This document shows, in pieces, positions 40,970 to 50,921 of a DNA stretch of 64,000 nt (position 1 is the stretch's first letter; each line of letters starts with the position of its first letter). The translations under genes were made by a program, and so were the position numbers. Source of the DNA: Dirofilaria immitis (lineage: Eukaryota > Nematoda > Chromadorea > Rhabditida > Onchocercidae); NCBI GenBank assembly GCA_024305405.1, contig JAKNDB010000070.1:186001-250000 (forward strand). Reading direction: 5' to 3'. The notes beneath the pieces are model-generated. The model saw nothing but the letters and a program-made list of their open reading frames with translations. It did no database searches and was not told where the DNA came from.

Positions 40970-42029
40970 TCTGAAAAATCAAATTATTCATAATGCGGGT
41001 TGAAATTCATTTCGTAAAGAATTTTCATTGGAAATTCAAAGATAAGGTAAAATAAAAAATAGTCATTTTGGATATCAAATTGAGTAATTATATCCGAATT
41101 ATCTGATTAAATCACCAAATAAACAAACGAAGAGAAGTCTTCCATAGATTGGAATATGAAAAGTAAGCAAATATTTAATGAATGAAACGAAAGGAAAGAT
41201 ACAATTTGATAAATGAATATAACTTTGATGATTCATACAACGTGATTCACACATTTGCAGCGCTAAATAAATACCTACTAAAATTCAAAAAAAATTGATA
41301 GATGAAATGAAAAGAGAACGGAATTAGAGATAAAATAAATTTGCATGAAAGGGTGAAAATAAAAATATTATAAAAACAAACAAAATTACTCAGTGACATT
41401 TGACCTTACCTCAACATATCTTCGCCTGCAAAAATTAAGACAAAAATTCATGCGTATGTCTGTGTCTGTGTCTGCGTCTGTGGATGTGTGTGTGTGTGTG
41501 TGTGTGTGTTGCATATGTACGAGATAACAGAATCCTCAGAAACATAAATGAATTTTTGAATAATTAAAAACTGAATTCTGAATTTAGTATAGCAATATTA
41601 AGGAAATCGTCATTTTATATTAAATGCCGATAGACAGATCGCAGAATGGACAGAAAATATATATATGTAATAAGAACAATCATCGATATTTTCTCGTGAA
41701 AGAAACGTGGTTCCTCAGAAGGATCGTTCTTTGAGAAATAAATGATCTGACGCAAATTAAAAATTAAATTATTTGTAATGAACATATAGATGAGGAATGT
41801 TAAAAAACTGATGACAACATTGAGACAACTACCATTATGGCAATAGATGTAGCTAAGACAGAGGTCAGAAAGCATATATCGAAAGATGATGCTATAAGGC
41901 CAATAATATGCAAGAAATCATTACTTTAAATTAAATAAATGAGGGATAAAATCACAGGTAACTTTTCGACAAATCACTCAGTAACAAGTAATCGTATTTA
42001 TTTACGTTGAAATTATATACGCTAAATTT
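40970..42029. other. upstream region of the F-box gene
   Basis: Likely promoter and 5' UTR. On the minus strand a 16-base block at about 41412-41427 is framed by a perfect tttttgcag acceptor and a gtaagg donor, and may be a non-coding 5' exon. A TG-rich microsatellite lies at 41455-41512. The open frame at 41615-41875 has no recognisable motif. Confidence 0.4.
41455..41512. repeat. (TG)n-type microsatellite
   Basis: Imperfect TGTCTG units merging into a pure TG run. Confidence 0.95.
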
Positions 42030-42243
42030 ACCACTAATTATTTTCTTTAGTGCATTCGCAACAACCATAATATGAAAAATCTCTCCAAAAGTACCAATAC
42101 AGGAAAGCCTGAAGTTCCATTACCAGCTTCAAATATTATTTCCTTTTGACCAGGGAATTTTGTAATATTTTTTCTGCTTCCTGAAATGACCAGCTTGTTG
42201 TCATTGAATTCACATTACTTATCTTACCTAAAGAGCTACTCAT
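42030..42243 (-). pseudogene. class I lysyl-tRNA synthetase fragment, Wolbachia-like
   Basis: Reading the minus strand from ATG at 42243 gives SWSFQEAEKILQ, then in shifted frames FPGQKEIIFEAGNGTSGFP and GTFGEIFHIMVVANALKK. This order matches the N-terminus of class I LysRS of Rickettsiales and other alphaproteobacteria, where the block containing the HIGH-like motif reads GYGPSGLPHIGTFGE. The His-Ile-Gly triplet is damaged by a small deletion. At least two frameshifts separate the blocks, and similarity stops abruptly at about 42030. There are no introns. I read it as a bacterial gene start transferred into the nematode nucleus and now non-functional. The genus call is an inference from family memory. 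Confidence 0.75.
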
Positions 42244-42296
42244 TTCAATGGATTTTTAATTAATAAAGTAGTATTAATGTTAGTGGTAATACAATT

Positions 42297-42960
42297 TTAT
42301 TTATTTTCATTATCACCACCTTTTGGTAACAAACGACCGATTAACTTATCGGTAGAAAAGATAGCATGAATTTTACTATTTACGTTATCTAATCAACATT
42401 ATTAATTTTGCTGTATGAAATATCTATTTCATCAAGTGGAATAATACCAAGTGCTAGACGTAGTATATAAAATATTGCTATATTAGTTAAGTCAGATAGC
42501 TTATCAAATTGTACCATTTTGTATTTAAACTTTGCACTTTATAACTTTTCACTCATTATTCCTTCAGAAGTGATCTCTTTCAATAACATCTAACTTCATT
42601 CCGCTTTTGGAACTATTTCAATATCAATGTAGCCATCACTAAAAGCTGTTATAGTATGCATTGGCTGATAATGTAATGTACCAATCTTTCATGTTGTTTT
42701 CAATAACTCTTAAGGCTATCTCGTTACCTTTGTTTTTTCTATGTATAACCAATTCATTTTGAGTTAATTAGACTTCTGCTATTAATTTCAATTTTTGTTT
42801 TGGTAGTAAAACATGTTTTTAGTGTTTTGTTACAAAGAAGATAATTTTAAGTTTTGTTGGATTTTCTAAAAATTCGATCAATCCACTGAATCATTAAATA
42901 TGAACAGATAACTGTGAACCCATATCAAAACAATGCCAATGCCGTTAATTAAAATTCTGG
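42297..42960 (-). pseudogene. decayed bacterial-like hypothetical protein gene
   Basis: Upstream of the LysRS start and on the same strand, an intronless sequence reads GIGIVLIWVHSYLFIF (membrane-anchor-like), GLIEFLENPTKLKIIFFVTK, NKGNEIALRVIENNMKDWYI, TITAFSDGYIDIEIVPKAE, VQFDKLSDLTNIAIFYILRL and IFSTDKLIGRLLPKGGDNEN before TAA at 42297. Stops and frameshifts separate the blocks. Composition and close packing with the LysRS fragment (54 bases apart) suggest the same bacterial segment. I cannot name the family; it looks like a single-pass exported or envelope protein. Confidence 0.55.
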
Positions 42961-44173
42961 ATTATTTAAATTGACTAGGTTAATTACCTTGTACAAAAGT
43001 AAGATTCATTTACCTTTTAGATTTCTTTTTCGATTATTGAATTTGTTATCGTCGTTGAATTCAATCTTTCTTTATTATACTAACGATTTTATTTATATTT
43101 GAGATGACACAATATGCTGTTATATCAACCCTTGCAATGAAAGGACAAATGTTTATTTGTTTGACAATTAATTACTTCATGCTTTTTCCTCAAACATTCA
43201 GTTCGCTATCTGAACGCTTGAGATATGTTTAACATTCGTTCAGTGACCCTTATTACAAAACGCATAGGATTTTCTTACTTCAGGTCACTTTTTATTTATT
43301 TTAAGACAGAAGCACCACCTTTACGCTTATGGCACCTTTTTTGATTTTTGCTCTTAGGTCATTTTTTTCTATGTAGAACTTGGATTCGGGTCACCTCACC
43401 ATTTCTTTGGACCAATTCTGTCAAGAATTGTTGAAATTTGGTTACAGCCCAGATTTCTTTTCTGTTTTTAGTTGGTAAACTCGTTCCAAAATTGAAATTT
43501 TTCATATAATTGAATTCAGTAATAAATTAATATCAAAAAGATATAAGAACATAATTGAAAAATGATTATTAACAATTGTCACTAATTATCAAGATCTTTG
43601 CAGCCAAAAAGAATCATCAGAAGTGGAAATTAATAGCCATTATTTTGTGTCATCTGAGAGTATTCGCTATCCATAGCAAGTTGCAGGTATTTCTTTGAAT
43701 TCGTAATCAAAACAATTTGTACAGATGAAACTGTAGGATTGGGATGTTAAGCTTATCAAAATACGTAGCATTATATCATTAACTTATGAGATTAATTTAT
43801 CTAAGAATCATTATGATTAAAATAAGCGAATGATTTCAGTTAAATAATGCATAAAAATTTGAATATTTTGTTTGAATATTATGTCTAACCATTATAAAAA
43901 ATTTAGGAAGTTTTTCAATCATTCTTATTGGACCAATCTGTTAATATCAATGATAAATTATGCAATTTTAATTATCTGATGAGATATTACAATCTCTTTA
44001 GAAATGATACAGAATTTTAAATCAAATAGACATCTTTTTTCCCTTATATCGCAAAGAAAAATTCAATATTTAATTTATAAATTTACGAGACAATTATGCG
44101 ATAATAAAAGATAAACGCCTTATGTGTAACATCATAACCTAACAATTTTTAAGGCGTAACAACTTCAATTGTA
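42961..44173 (-). other. intronless, stop-rich segment, probably part of the bacterial insertion
   Basis: Between the hypothetical and CorC-like pieces the minus strand shows short open blocks (KHEVINCQTNKHLSFHCKG, VDITAYCVISNINKIVSIIK). A more mixed base composition than the nematode spacer is seen near 43260-43480. No gene is recognised; it may be bacterial intergenic DNA. From about 43500 to 44170 the composition returns to that of the nematode spacer. Confidence 0.35.
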
Positions 44174-44612
44174 TTAAGTTGATGTTCGAATATCAACAGT
44201 AGAAGGATTCTTGCCTGTCATTTCGTCATTTTTCACCGTTAAATTTACGTATCGAGCAGAATAATTTGTGGAAAAAAAAATACGTATTTTATTCACGGAC
44301 AAATGGATATTCAATCTATTTAATGTCTCGATTACGTAATATTAAAAAAAAAAAACATTTTAATAGATTTCCCTTCTATGTGATATACATTATCAGATAT
44401 TTTCTTTATAAAATTTTCTGTGATCAAATCATGCTTATCAGAGATTTCTCCAACTATTTCTTCCATTATATCCTCAAGAGTTACAATTCTCTGCAATGCT
44501 TCATACTCATTAACAACAAATGCGATGTGGTTCCTGTTTTTACGAAAATTATGCAGTTGTACACTAAGCGGTGTACTAATATAATTTTGTCGGTCAAATT
44601 TTCAAAGTGAAA
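44174..44612 (-). pseudogene. CorC/HlyC-family CBS-domain protein fragment, Wolbachia-like
   Basis: The minus strand is open for about 90 codons (44332-44601): STPLSVQLHNFRKNRNHIAF, VVNEYEALQRIVTLEDIMEE, IVGEISDKHDLITENFIKKI, then SDNVYHIEGKS. This is the hallmark C-terminal half of the second CBS domain and linker of CorC-type transporters (VDEYG...GIVTLEDI-EEIVGEI-DEHD). A poly-T tract near 44344-44355 interrupts the frame. A shifted frame then continues RLNIHLSVNK and YVNLTVKNDE to TAA at 44174. The N-terminal membrane part is absent. These proteins are membrane-associated and implicated in divalent metal handling. In this fragmentary, frameshifted state it cannot be functional. Confidence 0.8.
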
Positions 44613-46036
44613 AAATCTTTATGAAGAGAAAATAATTTGAAACCTGCTTTTCGCAACAATGACAGTTTACTAAGCTAAATAAATCTTTTAAAGAATGAGA
44701 AAGAAAGTAGACAATTGGAAATCTAGAAAAGCCAATTTAGAACTTCTCAGGCATTCCATGGCCTAGAACAATCAAAATGTTAGCAACACTTCGTTTTTCA
44801 AAAAAAAAAAAGATTGATTTTGATGATGCTTTTTAATTTTCGAAGAATTTGTTTACCTTATACTCTTTATCCATTCCAAATTTTAAAATACGATTAATTG
44901 AATGGATAAGGCATTACATGAGACAATAAATTGATATATTTTCCAAAAATATATTTCTAATTTTAACCTTATTGCTTTGGATTCTCAATAGTTGTTACTC
45001 ATACATACAACTCTGGCATTCAAATGTCCCTGTAAGAAAAATATTGAATTTTGAATATTACTGTTTATTTTTTTATTTTGTTATTTGCTCACACTACTTT
45101 TTATAATTAAATTTCGTTTCATCATCACCGTTAAAGAAGTATTTGAACAGCTGATAAAATTATAAGTTTAATGACAGCTTGTCGATATGCAAGTACATTA
45201 TGTTTTTATTGGGATTTGCCAATCTTTATGCTTTCAGAAGTTTGAGATTAATATATCTAATATAATATCTAAGGATTGAAATGAATCAAATTTTAAAATA
45301 TATACAAAAATGAATCAGATTTTAAAAATTTGAAGTAGCAAACAATGCAATTTGAAAGTTCACGTCCATCAATGTAAACCCACATTCATTCATGTTCCCG
45401 TTCGATTTCATATTTCCCATTAAAGTAATTTTCATTATTTCTGTTTTACGCTGTACCTATATGTCCATTTTAGAAACTCCGAAAAATATGGCACTAGAAT
45501 TTTCAATTTGGCACTAAAATTTTTTAGACGAACATCACTAAGTGATTGTGATTGAATTTAGCAACTAATGATCTATTTTCAGTCTATAGCAGATTTAATG
45601 ATTTCTCAGTAGAATCTATTAAATAATTTTAGCAGATTAAATAATTTTCTGATTAAAATCACTAGTTGTCCAAAATTTTAATTGCTCTAATAAATTTTAG
45701 AATTTTACCATTACAAACCATCAAAATATTCGACATTATATGATCAAAATTATTTATAGCAAACAAGTCCAATCAATCTCAATCTAATTAATCATTGAAT
45801 TAGTGAAATGGTCTTTTGCGAATAAAACAATCATTATTGAAAAATTGATACGTTGGAAAATATTTCATGTTTCAACATTTCATGAATTGTACCATATAAT
45901 AATAAAATATTCTAGTAGCCCTGAAATTCCCGAATAAATATTATCTAGTTATGTCAATTATATGAAATATAAACAATGCGAACTTCAAGATAATTCAAAT
46001 TAGGTACTAATCAAATCATCGTAAAAGATTTTCGTG
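44613..46036. other. spacer with scattered coding-like scraps
   Basis: No complete gene. Near 45170-45270 the plus strand reads CKYIMFLLGFANLYAFR, reminiscent of the first membrane helix of SLC17-type transporters but too short to call. Near 44990-45035 the minus strand has an acceptor followed by GHLNARVVCMSNNY and a stop. Confidence 0.3.
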
Positions 46037-46321
46037 CTAAAAAATATAGAAGCAAGAAGCACCGATCATCATTTGCATTTGTGTTGTATACTGTATAATC
46101 AATCTGCTGAGAAATGCAATTTTTGGTAAGCAAAATTGGCCTATAGATGAACTAAACGGTGAGTTGTCCTCTCTTATCAAATTCATTTTTTTCCCAAAAA
46201 TTAAAAGATATTCACTAATGGTATGCTTTCCAATATTTGGTAGTTGAATTTCATAATCTTCATTTTTTAGATTTCTGGTCCTATTTATCGTTCTTAATTT
46301 AAATATTATCCTCCCATATGG
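46037..46321 (-). CDS. unidentified 94-codon open frame, possibly an exon or pseudogene
   Basis: An open minus-strand frame without an initial ATG reads IFKLRTINRTRNLKNEDYEI, QLPNIGKHTISEYLLIFGKK and SIGQFCLPKIAFLSRLIIQY, ending at TAG 46037. It is unusually rich in charged and polar residues compared with random frames in this DNA, which argues for real or former coding. The upstream block (46330-46470, minus) reads EPVKEEYLKDEVHTLEFTL in another frame and has a diverged copy at 55025-55160. I do not recognise the family. Bacterial or nematode origin is open. Confidence 0.35.
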   Translation of the reverse strand, partial: PYGRIIFKLRTINRTRNLKNEDYEIQLPNIGKHTISEYLLIFGKKMNLIREDNSPFSSSIGQFCLPKIAFLSRLIIQYTTQMQMMIGASCFYIF

Positions 46322-46370
46322 TTAAACTGAGTACAATATAATCATTGAATATGAGGAAAGAGATTAAAGT

Positions 46371-46409
46371 TATGATTCCATTTGCAAGAATACTGCAAAT
46401 GGAATCATA
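46371..46409. repeat. perfect 16-bp inverted repeat (hairpin)
   Basis: The word tatgattccatttgca (46371-46386) and its exact reverse complement (46394-46409) are separated by seven bases. The stem is not purely A/T, so chance is less likely than for the many TA palindromes here. It lies in the coding-like block upstream of the unidentified frame. Confidence 0.8.
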
Positions 46410-46711
46410 AGAGTGAATTCGAGAGTATGCACTTCATCTTTTAAGTATTCCTCCTTTACAGGCTCATTTTCATTTGTTTCTATTTCCTAAATTAAATAAA
46501 AACAATAAATTAGGTGAATAACATCAAACATTACTTTTGCTAAATAAACATTTATTGTGAAATGTTCGATTTTAAATTTGAAAAAAAAACATGAAGCAAA
46601 GCAACTTTGTAGTATTATTTCATTCTATTAGAAAGAAAAGATTTTTTTTTTTTTTGAGTTAAACAAAGCATGAATTAATAAAATGATGTAATACTCTTCT
46701 TTGTGCATACT

Positions 46712-46804
46712 TTATAGCGGATGAGTCGAGTCAATATAATTAATATTTGTAGAAGCATCATCGTAATTCATTGGAACTATAGACAAGAATTGACAGCTCT
46801 TCAT
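46712..46804 (-). CDS. short open frame, 30 codons, unidentified
   Basis: Reads MKSCQFLSIVPMNYDDASTN followed by INYIDSTHPL and a stop. The composition looks protein-like, but no family is recognised. It could be the end of a split or decayed gene. Confidence 0.25.
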   Translation of the reverse strand: MKSCQFLSIVPMNYDDASTNINYIDSTHPL

Positions 46805-49013
46805 GATAATGATGTTTCAAAGCGAAATATTTTGCTTATTGTATCCATTATAACACCAATCATTCACATCTAATGCTCATGACTAATGATAAGGATGTAA
46901 TGGATAGACAACCAATATGTATGTTGGATAATCGTATATGCTAAATTTTAATAAATCTCTTATGAATCATATTTTATAAATCAATAATTAATATGACTTT
47001 ATTTCATCTAATAGATATGATAATTTATTATGTGATTAGTTCTCCCCGACCTTTTCCATGATTGTTTATTTTTATGATTGTTTTTTTTCCTTTTATTGAT
47101 TTCCTTTTTTCATTTTTATTTTTGATTTTATAAATTGTACTTTTCGTAAAGATCAAAATTTCATTGCAGCAAATATTATTCATTTATAATATTTATGTTT
47201 GTTATCTGAAACATTCATTTGTTTATTATATGATTTGAAAAATTGAATAAAATAAACTAATAAACAAATACCTCAATATTTTTATGCCTTTTTATCTTTC
47301 ACTTCATTCAATATCGATTATTTTATTGTTTTATTAGTAACTAACTATTAATATATTTTTCTGTTCAGTAATTATTATTTTATAATTGGTATTATCAATA
47401 TTATCAACAATACATTATTTGTTTGTTATAGCCTTAAGTGAAAATTAATTTTATATTTTACCATAAATAGCTATGGCATCTTTTTACTAATTTTTATTAC
47501 TTTATCTTTTAGAAATTGTAATTATCTAAATTATAATATAAACTTATTATTTGTTATTTGTTAAATGCATCATTATATTATTAATGTATTTCAAAAGATA
47601 ATTAAAATTATTAGAAATAAAACTATAATATATTTATTCTAAATGATTTTTTTATTAAAATAATTCATAGATAATATATATCGTTTGAAGTTTACTTTTT
47701 CAATGATTGCTAATATTTTACATATTTATGCAAAATTTTCAAAACATGCGAATAATTTATATATTATATTATTATTTTTAATGAAATATTATTTACACCA
47801 ATAACAGATACAGAAATTATAAGATAGTTATGCAAATTAATTGTCTCAACGATTTATTCTAATAAATTTAAATATTGGAATTTTATTAAATTGTGTGAGA
47901 ATAGATATTTGAAAATAAGTATAAAACTAATATACATTCAAATAATGTGAGACAGAGTTCAAATAATGTGAGACAAGTCTTCATTCTATTCTCATACTTT
48001 TGATTATGTGATATTTCGCCAATCTCACTTATTATTTGATTTGACAAACAAATTATTGTGCACTCTTTAACAATTTCTTTTTCTTTTTTTTTTTTGATCG
48101 ACCTATTTGACAGTAACAGCAATTTCGAGAAGAATTCATCAGCAATGAAAGTTACAATGCAACAGCATTCCTTTCTCCTTACCTGGTCCCTATTATATAA
48201 CTTCATGATTGGTTGATCTTACTTTACTCACCTATGAAAGATGTAATTAATTGTATATATGTATACAGAATGTGAAAAGGTCAAACAGTATCACGACAAT
48301 TATTGTAAACAGAAAGAAAATTATGGCATACAAGAAATATCAGAGTTCAAATAATGTGAGACAGTAGGAAGGATGAACATGTTTATCGCCAAAACGCTCG
48401 GTTCATATTTTTCACCAAAACTAGACAATCAATCACTGAATCGATTTACATATCAAAATCGCATTTTAATCAGATACAGTTAGTTTACTATCTTTCAGCA
48501 CATATGCTCTATCTCCATCAAAAAATTGATCGACTAAGTGGATTGTATTTATATACTGAAACAGAAGTTCATGTAGACAAATGAAAAATGTACTATTCAT
48601 GAGGAATTCATTATTTCTATCTTATTTATTGAATAATAAATAAGATTGATAAATTGATTAGTTGAATATTGATAAATTTCGCCAATTTATCTATTATAGT
48701 TTAAAGAGCGTACTCTATACTCTGAATTCAGTGTTGCAATTTTTCCCTTCATTTGTCAATCTTATCAATGATTATTTAGTTATCTATTTAAAATCAGCGG
48801 ACATTAATTTTAAATGAGATCAAAGAAATGATGATTTCACATTTATTCATTTATTTACTGTTTCATTGAATGATTTCAGTGCATTAATGATAACAATTCA
48901 TCATTCCTTACTAAATAATTATATGTAAAAGATATATTTATTAAGGAATACACAATTGGAAAATCAATTTTTCTCCAATTATCTGATAATAATTATGAAA
49001 ATGAAACAAATTG

Positions 49014-49049
<36 letters not shown>

Positions 49050-49561
49050 AAATGAAGCAAATAAATTCTTACATATATAAAATTCTTTTAATCAGTCAAT
49101 AATAATGATATAGTATTTGATAATAATAAGAAATTTAACACTGAACAAATGAAACACCGAGAATCAACCCGAAGTTGGCAATATATGTTTGAAATTTTGT
49201 GATTAGGCATTAATTATCATTTCTAGTTACATTCTTTATTGACTCACAAGCCAATTAATCATCTATCGATAAGCGTAAAGAATATTTGTCATATATGTAG
49301 AACACTGCTATCTAGCCATTTCGATATTCTAGCCATTTCGATATATCATGTAGCTTGGCTCATGGCAGCTCATGAAACTAAGAAATGAGAAAAATGAGAA
49401 CAAAATTATATTTTTCGAATATTAGTTTATGAAATTGAAATTAATAATTTGTTTAGTAAAATTTTCTAATGAATAAAACATAAGTTTGTTTGATGGGGTT
49501 AAAATTTCAAGAATTATTGGAATTGAAAAGAATTTTTAAAAATTATTTGTTATTACATTCA
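46805..49561. other. region without a recognised complete gene
   Basis: Contains the composite repeat (46928-47925), three copies of the word ttcaaataatgtgagaca (47938, 47958 and about 48346), a (TA)n run at 49013-49046 and a 17-bp tandem duplication (tctagccatttcgatat) near 49313-49346. Minus-strand coding-like scraps occur: MKLYNRDQ followed by a gtaagg donor at 48183-48206, and DGDRAYVLKDSKLTVSD with a stop near 48468-48530. I cannot assign them to a gene. Confidence 0.4.
46928..47925 (-). repeat. composite dispersed repeat (inverted relative to two upstream copies)
   Basis: The part 46928-47737 is the near-identical reverse complement of 33931-34737. The part 47738-47925 is the reverse complement of 26512-26697 with a few more differences. 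The two parts abut at gcaaaattttcaaaacatgc without splice signals at either source. Either this is the fuller element and the upstream ones are fragments, or the two pieces were joined secondarily. Confidence 0.9.
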
Positions 49562-50921
49562 TTACAGTGGTTTGAAAACAAGTTGTATAGAATTTGTGCT
49601 ATCATCACACCGGAAGATTTGTTGTCCACTGTCATTAAGCCTTTCACTGTGCTTTATCTCGTAGATTGTCTCGTATCCAAGTTTTTAAATAGCTGCAAAT
49701 TATTATTATTAAATTTATCGAATATTGATGAATCAGAATAGATTAGAAAAATTTAAATATGATTTAAATTTGATAGAGAGATAAAAATTGACAATTGAAT
49801 TTATGGGATTTAGGATAGTCATCAATTTTTGTCATCTTTTATAAGACAGAATTTACACAAATATGCAAGAAATATAGTTACCAATTGTGATTTAAATGCG
49901 GTTGCTTCTGAAATGAATCCTTGACAACCCATTTGTTTAGCCTCATCTAAATTATAACAAAGCATTTTTCAGCAAGTCCACGTCTGGTATAATCTTTGTG
50001 CACTGAAACTATGGACCAAAGTAGCAGACGCTTTAAACGTGGGTTAATAAGAATCCAAACCTGCAAAATGCATACTTCAATGTTATATAACGTTCAAACA
50101 TAACAAAGAATATTCCATGTAATGGGAAAAAAAAAAAAAAAAAAACATGAATTTACAAGCCTTGCTTTCCAGTTCGTGAAGAATATCTGCGATAATTTGT
50201 GCTTTTGGAGAAAATATCATTGTTTTTGCTGATGTCCTATTATTACTATCAATTGTTGCATTTTTATTAGTTGACATTTCATTATGCTGGAAAAATTCAT
50301 CTAATCATAAAATTATCAAATAAGAATTTATAGCAAATTTTTGAAGAAAATCATAATATGTAAATACATATGTAAATCATTTTCTAATTATTTTATAAAT
50401 AAAAGAAGGGAAGAAATTAAGGAAAAAGTTAGAAAGTTTAATAAGTATATACTTCACTGGGATATACTTCATCTGGTCGATCCAATATTGAAGCCAGCCT
50501 TAGTGCAGCAATCTTACCATCGGGCGCTCGTAATATATATGATAATGAAGAGGCAATCCCAACATTTATCAGTTCTGTTAAATATAAAAAATTAATTAGC
50601 ATAATTATTTAATTCAGAATTTCAAGCAAATTAAAAAAAGAAAAGAAAAAAGTTTCGTCTTATCAATACGTAAAATTAAATTAAAACAAATTTCATAGTC
50701 CGTTATAGTAAATAAAAATAGCAAAAGGAAATGACGGGTAAATAAGCACTTAATAAGCTAACCATTAAACAACTCATTTGAATCTTCTGCAGTTAAATTG
50801 ATTGATCTACTCAGCGGTTCATTATGCAAGAAATCGATTAACAAAAATTTTTTTACACAATCAAAATCGGCTTCTGTGACCCGTTGTATGGATAATTCTT
50901 TAAAATCTGTATCCCCATAAT
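49562..50921 (-). CDS. arylalkylamine-type N-acetyltransferase (GNAT), frame-broken copy
   Basis: Cytosolic acetyl-CoA-dependent acetyltransferase of the nematode AANAT-like family; the substrate is unknown. Exons: 50763-50921, 50468-50574, 50157-50286, 49882-50060, 49562-49692. Motifs in order: TEADFDCVKKFLLIDFLHNE with PLSRSINL, then RAPDGKIAALRLASILDRP (central strands). SVHKDYTRRGLAEK is the acetyl-CoA loop with its RRG core. YNLDEAKQMGCQGFISEATA follows, and the C-terminus is GQQIFRCDDSTNSIQLVFK. Three frame problems: a phase mismatch at the 50157/50060 junction, a missing T near 49964 (AEK then LLCYNLDEA), and a missing G near 49677 (LFKNL then GYETIYEIK). The order and spacing of motifs are otherwise intact. 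An ATG-bearing first exon upstream of 50921 was not found. It is either a recent pseudogene or a working gene with consensus errors. Confidence 0.85.

Noticed and set aside
44266..44610. 114-codon plus-strand open frame
   Set aside because: It is antisense to the CorC-like fragment, which has the recognisable motifs on the minus strand.
45170..45270. Possible SLC17 transporter helix on the plus strand
   Set aside because: Only about 17 residues resemble the family and no adjoining exon was found. This is too little to call.
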